Source: Paenibacillus montaniterrae (GTDB lineage: Bacteria > Bacillota > Bacilli > Paenibacillales > Paenibacillaceae). From it: DNA of 64,000 bases. A model generated the notes under the pieces. It ran no database searches. It saw nothing but the letters and a program-made list of their open reading frames with translations, and was not told the origin of the DNA. Shown piece after piece: positions 60,921 to 64,000 of this stretch. The position numbers were made by a program, and so were the translations under genes. The DNA lies in contig NZ_BOSE01000005.1 in NCBI RefSeq assembly GCF_018403185.1, positions 323,414 to 387,413 on the forward strand, in the 5' to 3' direction. Within the stretch, counting starts at the first letter, position 1, and each line of letters opens with the position of its first letter.

Positions 60921-62741
60921 CTAGTCGCCATGGCGCTCATGAAATGGAATCGCCGGCAAGGTCACACGAATACAAGTACCTTTGCCAACCGTACTGCGTA
61001 TGCGCAAACCGCAATGGTCGCCAAAATGCAACCGTAACCGTTCTTGCACATTGGACATGCCAATTCCGGTCAACCGATCCTTGGTTTTCCCGTGCATGCC
61101 CGGTTGGAGCAATACCGTCTGCCGAGCTTTGGCAATGCCGATCCCATTGTCGCATATAAGAAAGGTCATGCTGCCTCCAGTCCGCTTCCCTCTGACCACA
61201 ATCATTCCGGGAAAATCCTTGCCTTGCAATATGCCGTGAAAGATCGCATTCTCTACCAGCGGCTGCAGCGTCAGCTTCAGAATCGTGCAATGCTCAATGG
61301 CCGGATCAACTTCGCAGTGGAACTCAAATTTGCCAATATAGCGAATATTCTGAATTTGAATATATTGCTTAAGCGCCCGAATTTCATCGGCGACCGTTAC
61401 TTCCGCCCTTGTCTTGTCAAACGTCAATTCAAGAATACCGACAAGCGAACGAATCGTTTCCCCTACTTCACCCAGTCGTTGCTGGCGGGCCAGACTCCCG
61501 ATACAAGCGAGTGTATTGTATAGAAAGTGCGGTGAAATTTGGCTTTGCAGCACCTTCAGCTCCAGTTCTTTCTTCCGCTCCTCCATCTCCTTTGTCTTGA
61601 CAATGAGCTGCTGTATTCGCTCCAGCATCGCATAGAAGCTCCGTGTCAGTCTGCCGATCTCGTCTTGCCGCGTAATAGTAACTTGAGGGACAATAATCGA
61701 ATCCTGAACTCTGTCCAGCTTCAAGGCGAGCATGCGAATCGGCCTTGTAAGGAAGCGCGACATGATGAGTGCCATCACAAGCAAGACAACAAGCATGATC
61801 GCTCCCGCCGTTAGGAAGGTTTCGAACAACACGGCAATGCTTTTGTAGAAAAACTCTTCCTTAATAAAAAGGATGAGACTCCAGCCGAGACGGTTCTGAC
61901 CCGATCGCAGCGTGACAAGCTTCCCTTGCGGGCCTGAATAACTGTCAATTCCAATTTTTAAACGCCCTGCCTCCTCAATAAAATGCTCCGGCAACTCGGT
62001 CATGTACGCATTCGGCAGCGAAGGCAGTAGATTTGTCTCCCTGTCATACAGGACGAGACGGTCCTCATTGGACAGCAACATAAATGTTTGAGTCGAAGAG
62101 GAAATATCAATCATTTTCTGATGCAGCTTCTTCAAATCCAACTCCACAATCGCAACAGCAAAAGGCTGCTCGCGCGTATCGGAAATCGAGCGTGCGATCG
62201 CAACCGTCTGTCCCGATTGCGGTGAATAATAAGGTTGGGTGACCATCGCCGCGTAGTTTTGACTGGCCTGCTCATAAATACCAGGTAATGCAGGATTGTT
62301 CACCACATCGCACACAAATTGTGCGTTGCAGAACACCTTCCCATCCTCTCGAACGATGTACAGCGTTTTTACAATATGGCTGTTTACAGTCGCGATGGAT
62401 CGCAAAAATTCCGATATTCCCCGCTCTTCCCCTCGCTTCAGAAACTCAGCCTGAGTAGTGAGCAGCAGCAAAATGTTTTGCCCATTATCAAGGTAAGAAT
62501 CGAGAAACTGATTTGTTCTTACCATTAGCGTCTGAGCATCATTCATAATTTGGGTCTTGAACAGCTTAGAGGTCTGTGTGTAATTATTGAAAGCCAGAAA
62601 CGCAAACAAAGATACTGTAACAAGGAACAGCAACAAAAACTGCTTAGTCGCCACACTCCAATTTTGTATTCGCCAGCCATTCGTTCGGCCGGCCCCTCTG
62701 CCTGTAGAAATAGGACGACCGTCGTATTTGTCACTCTTCAT
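60921..62741 (-). CDS. YesM-type sensor histidine kinase
   Basis: 606 residues: an N-terminal membrane helix (about 32-54), an extracellular sensor domain (about 55-290), a second helix (296-318), a HAMP linker and the His_kinase domain with QSQISPHFLYNTLACIG (phospho-acceptor His), then HATPase with DNGIGI and TGIGMSNVQERL. The start at 62741 overlaps the stop of the 26-codon ORF (ATGA). Partner of the partial YesN regulator upstream. Senses an extracellular sugar, by family analogy with yesMN of B. subtilis. Confidence 0.9.
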   Translation of the reverse strand: MKSDKYDGRPISTGRGAGRTNGWRIQNWSVATKQFLLLFLVTVSLFAFLAFNNYTQTSKLFKTQIMNDAQTLMVRTNQFLDSYLDNGQNILLLLTTQAEFLKRGEERGISEFLRSIATVNSHIVKTLYIVREDGKVFCNAQFVCDVVNNPALPGIYEQASQNYAAMVTQPYYSPQSGQTVAIARSISDTREQPFAVAIVELDLKKLHQKMIDISSSTQTFMLLSNEDRLVLYDRETNLLPSLPNAYMTELPEHFIEEAGRLKIGIDSYSGPQGKLVTLRSGQNRLGWSLILFIKEEFFYKSIAVLFETFLTAGAIMLVVLLVMALIMSRFLTRPIRMLALKLDRVQDSIIVPQVTITRQDEIGRLTRSFYAMLERIQQLIVKTKEMEERKKELELKVLQSQISPHFLYNTLACIGSLARQQRLGEVGETIRSLVGILELTFDKTRAEVTVADEIRALKQYIQIQNIRYIGKFEFHCEVDPAIEHCTILKLTLQPLVENAIFHGILQGKDFPGMIVVRGKRTGGSMTFLICDNGIGIAKARQTVLLQPGMHGKTKDRLTGIGMSNVQERLRLHFGDHCGLRIRSTVGKGTCIRVTLPAIPFHERHGD

Positions 62742-62818
62742 ATTTCCAGACACACCTCAAGATCAATGCTCAATCGTTCGCTGCGTACGGCTTCCATTCG
62801 AAGATTCTGCAGATGCAT
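62738..62818 (-). CDS. 26-residue ORF translationally coupled to yesM
   Basis: MHLQNLRMEAVRSERLSIDL plus six more residues. It has a strong AGGAGG 7 bases before ATG 62818, better than any site for yesM itself, and its TGA overlaps the yesM ATG. It may be a coupling leader that sets kinase translation. No family recognised. No stand-alone function is implied. Confidence 0.55.
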   Translation of the reverse strand: MHLQNLRMEAVRSERLSIDLEVCLEI

Positions 62819-62997
62819 GGCTCATCCTCCTATTTTTACTCCATCTATTCGCCTCCGTTACACTCTATTATTTATGAAAGCTAGCATGGTTGTCCACGAA
62901 AAAACACTTTCATATTTTCATAGTAGCATTGATGATTTCTCTCCTAATATGCAGTAATGTTGTAAAAATAGGAGTACATGTTACCGAGTTGAAACGG

Positions 62998-64000
62998 TTA
63001 TCTCTGTCTCCTGTACTCGGTCGGAGACAAGCCGGCATATTCACGAAAAACAGATGAAAAATAGCGATAACTTGGCACGCCGACCTGACAGGCGATCTCA
63101 TAGATACGCAAACTCGTAGTACGGAGCAGGCGAGCGGCCATCTCCATTCGCTGCTGTTTAATATACTCCTGGAAGGAAATGCCTCGCTCCTCCGGGAACA
63201 GCCGACACAAATAATGGGCGCTAAGCCCAACTTGCTCCGCTACAACCGACAAGGTCAGCGGCTTCTCCAAATTGGACTTTATATAGCGCATTGCATCATC
63301 AATCTCACGGCGCGGCTTGCGCTCGTTGTTCCGAACGAATTCCATTTCATGAATGAGCAGAGCGACAAGCTCCTCTGCCGTATCGGCATTCATAACCGCT
63401 TTAGACATTTGAGAAAATTCATGCCATTCCCTCTTGTCCTTCAGCCACTCCCGCCTCCATTCGTTCACCAGTTCCTTGAACGCATCCGGATGCAATCTGT
63501 GCTGAAACGCCCATGAAACAAGCGAGCCTCTAAGCTGTGCCGTTCCTCCATTCATTGGATTGATATGCGCAGCCAGCAGTTCGCAAAATTCCGCTTTCTG
63601 ATGCTCATCCGGCCACTGCGTTGGTTCATCCTGGACGCCCCACACCAATTGGGTTCGATCATAAAAGCGGAGCGGCTGTTCCCGCATAACCGCTGCCATA
63701 GCCGACTCCACTTGATCAGGCGCAGCAACAGACGAACCGATCACACCACAAATAGCCAGCTCATCTTGCAGCAATCCGGCCTGTTCTTCCAGCAAACCGC
63801 GAAGCTGTTCTACAATGGAAGCTAATTTCTCGCTTGTGATCGATGACTTGAGCGAGCCGGTATTATCGGCAAACACCAAATATACCCCTTCCAATGCCGG
63901 CAAATACATAAATGACATTTGCTCCTCCAGGGAGCCTAGTTGCCGTTCGAGAGCACGTTTTGCCAGCATCCGCACATCCGCTTTGGCGTCGACATGCAAT
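62998..64000 (-). CDS. YesN-type AraC response regulator, C-terminal part
   Basis: The visible 333 codons run off the window end; the receiver domain lies outside. The middle region resembles the YesN linker domain. The C-terminal AraC helix-turn-helix pair is complete: LTLSVVAEQVGLSAHYLCRLF and LRIYEIACQVGVPSYRYFSSVF ... YAGLSPTEYRRQR. Partner of YesM; the pair probably induces the downstream glycan genes. Confidence 0.9.
   Translation of the reverse strand, partial: LHVDAKADVRMLAKRALERQLGSLEEQMSFMYLPALEGVYLVFADNTGSLKSSITSEKLASIVEQLRGLLEEQAGLLQDELAICGVIGSSVAAPDQVESAMAAVMREQPLRFYDRTQLVWGVQDEPTQWPDEHQKAEFCELLAAHINPMNGGTAQLRGSLVSWAFQHRLHPDAFKELVNEWRREWLKDKREWHEFSQMSKAVMNADTAEELVALLIHEMEFVRNNERKPRREIDDAMRYIKSNLEKPLTLSVVAEQVGLSAHYLCRLFPEERGISFQEYIKQQRMEMAARLLRTTSLRIYEIACQVGVPSYRYFSSVFREYAGLSPTEYRRQR

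Overview
The window looks like a chromosomal segment of a Paenibacillus-type soil firmicute. This is inference. It rests on AGGAGG-type ribosome binding sites, sigma-A promoters, a T-box in front of serS, YesM/YesN-type two-component genes, Lpl-type sugar ABC transporters, S-layer-homology (SLH) surface anchoring, LytTR and CPBP proteins, and many secreted glycoside hydrolases (GH18, GH30, GH2). I saw no rRNA, tRNA, CRISPR array, prophage or replication origin.

Left part (1-7.0 kb): the start of a GH18 chitinase; bpsA (branched polyamine synthase) behind an unusual structured leader; a TetR regulator; an ArsR-rhodanese fusion whose upstream 15-mer recurs in front of a convergent MFS exporter; and an Rpn-family PD-(D/E)XK nuclease gene with an internal start, followed by two free-standing copies of its C-terminal tail.

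7.0-21.6 kb is a polysaccharide-use locus. A lipoprotein binding protein, two ABC permeases and a 2406-residue SLH-anchored DUF5695 protein form one operon. A divergent AraC regulator and a second, cytosolic DUF5695-like protein follow. TAAACGTTTA-type palindromes mark the promoters.

21.8-36.2 kb is mixed housekeeping and accessory DNA: YfzA-like protein, rsgA, a collagen-like protein, LysE exporter, MarR plus serine hydrolase, TetR plus CPBP protease, a VOC protein, a lipoprotein, a MITE-like element beside a 5'-truncated lspA, and a five-gene ABC/two-component operon of the peptide-resistance type.

36.3-47.0 kb: T-box and serS, a GH30 xylanase, divergent Fic and AlkD-like genes, an L,D-transpeptidase-like protein, a three-gene unit (small membrane protein, HipA-like kinase, SHOCT protein), an ABC permease paired with a degenerate ABC ATPase-LytTR fusion, and small membrane and efflux proteins.

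47.0-64.0 kb is a second sugar locus on the minus strand: yesN (partial), a 26-codon coupled ORF, yesM, GH2 beta-galactosidase, a propeller-like protein, LplB/LplC-type permeases, a binding lipoprotein, a GH123-like (DUF4091) protein, an M81/MlrC protein, a PLP aminotransferase and a fumarylacetoacetase-family hydrolase. The last three enzymes make this an atypical sugar locus that may act on an amino- or acyl-modified glycan.
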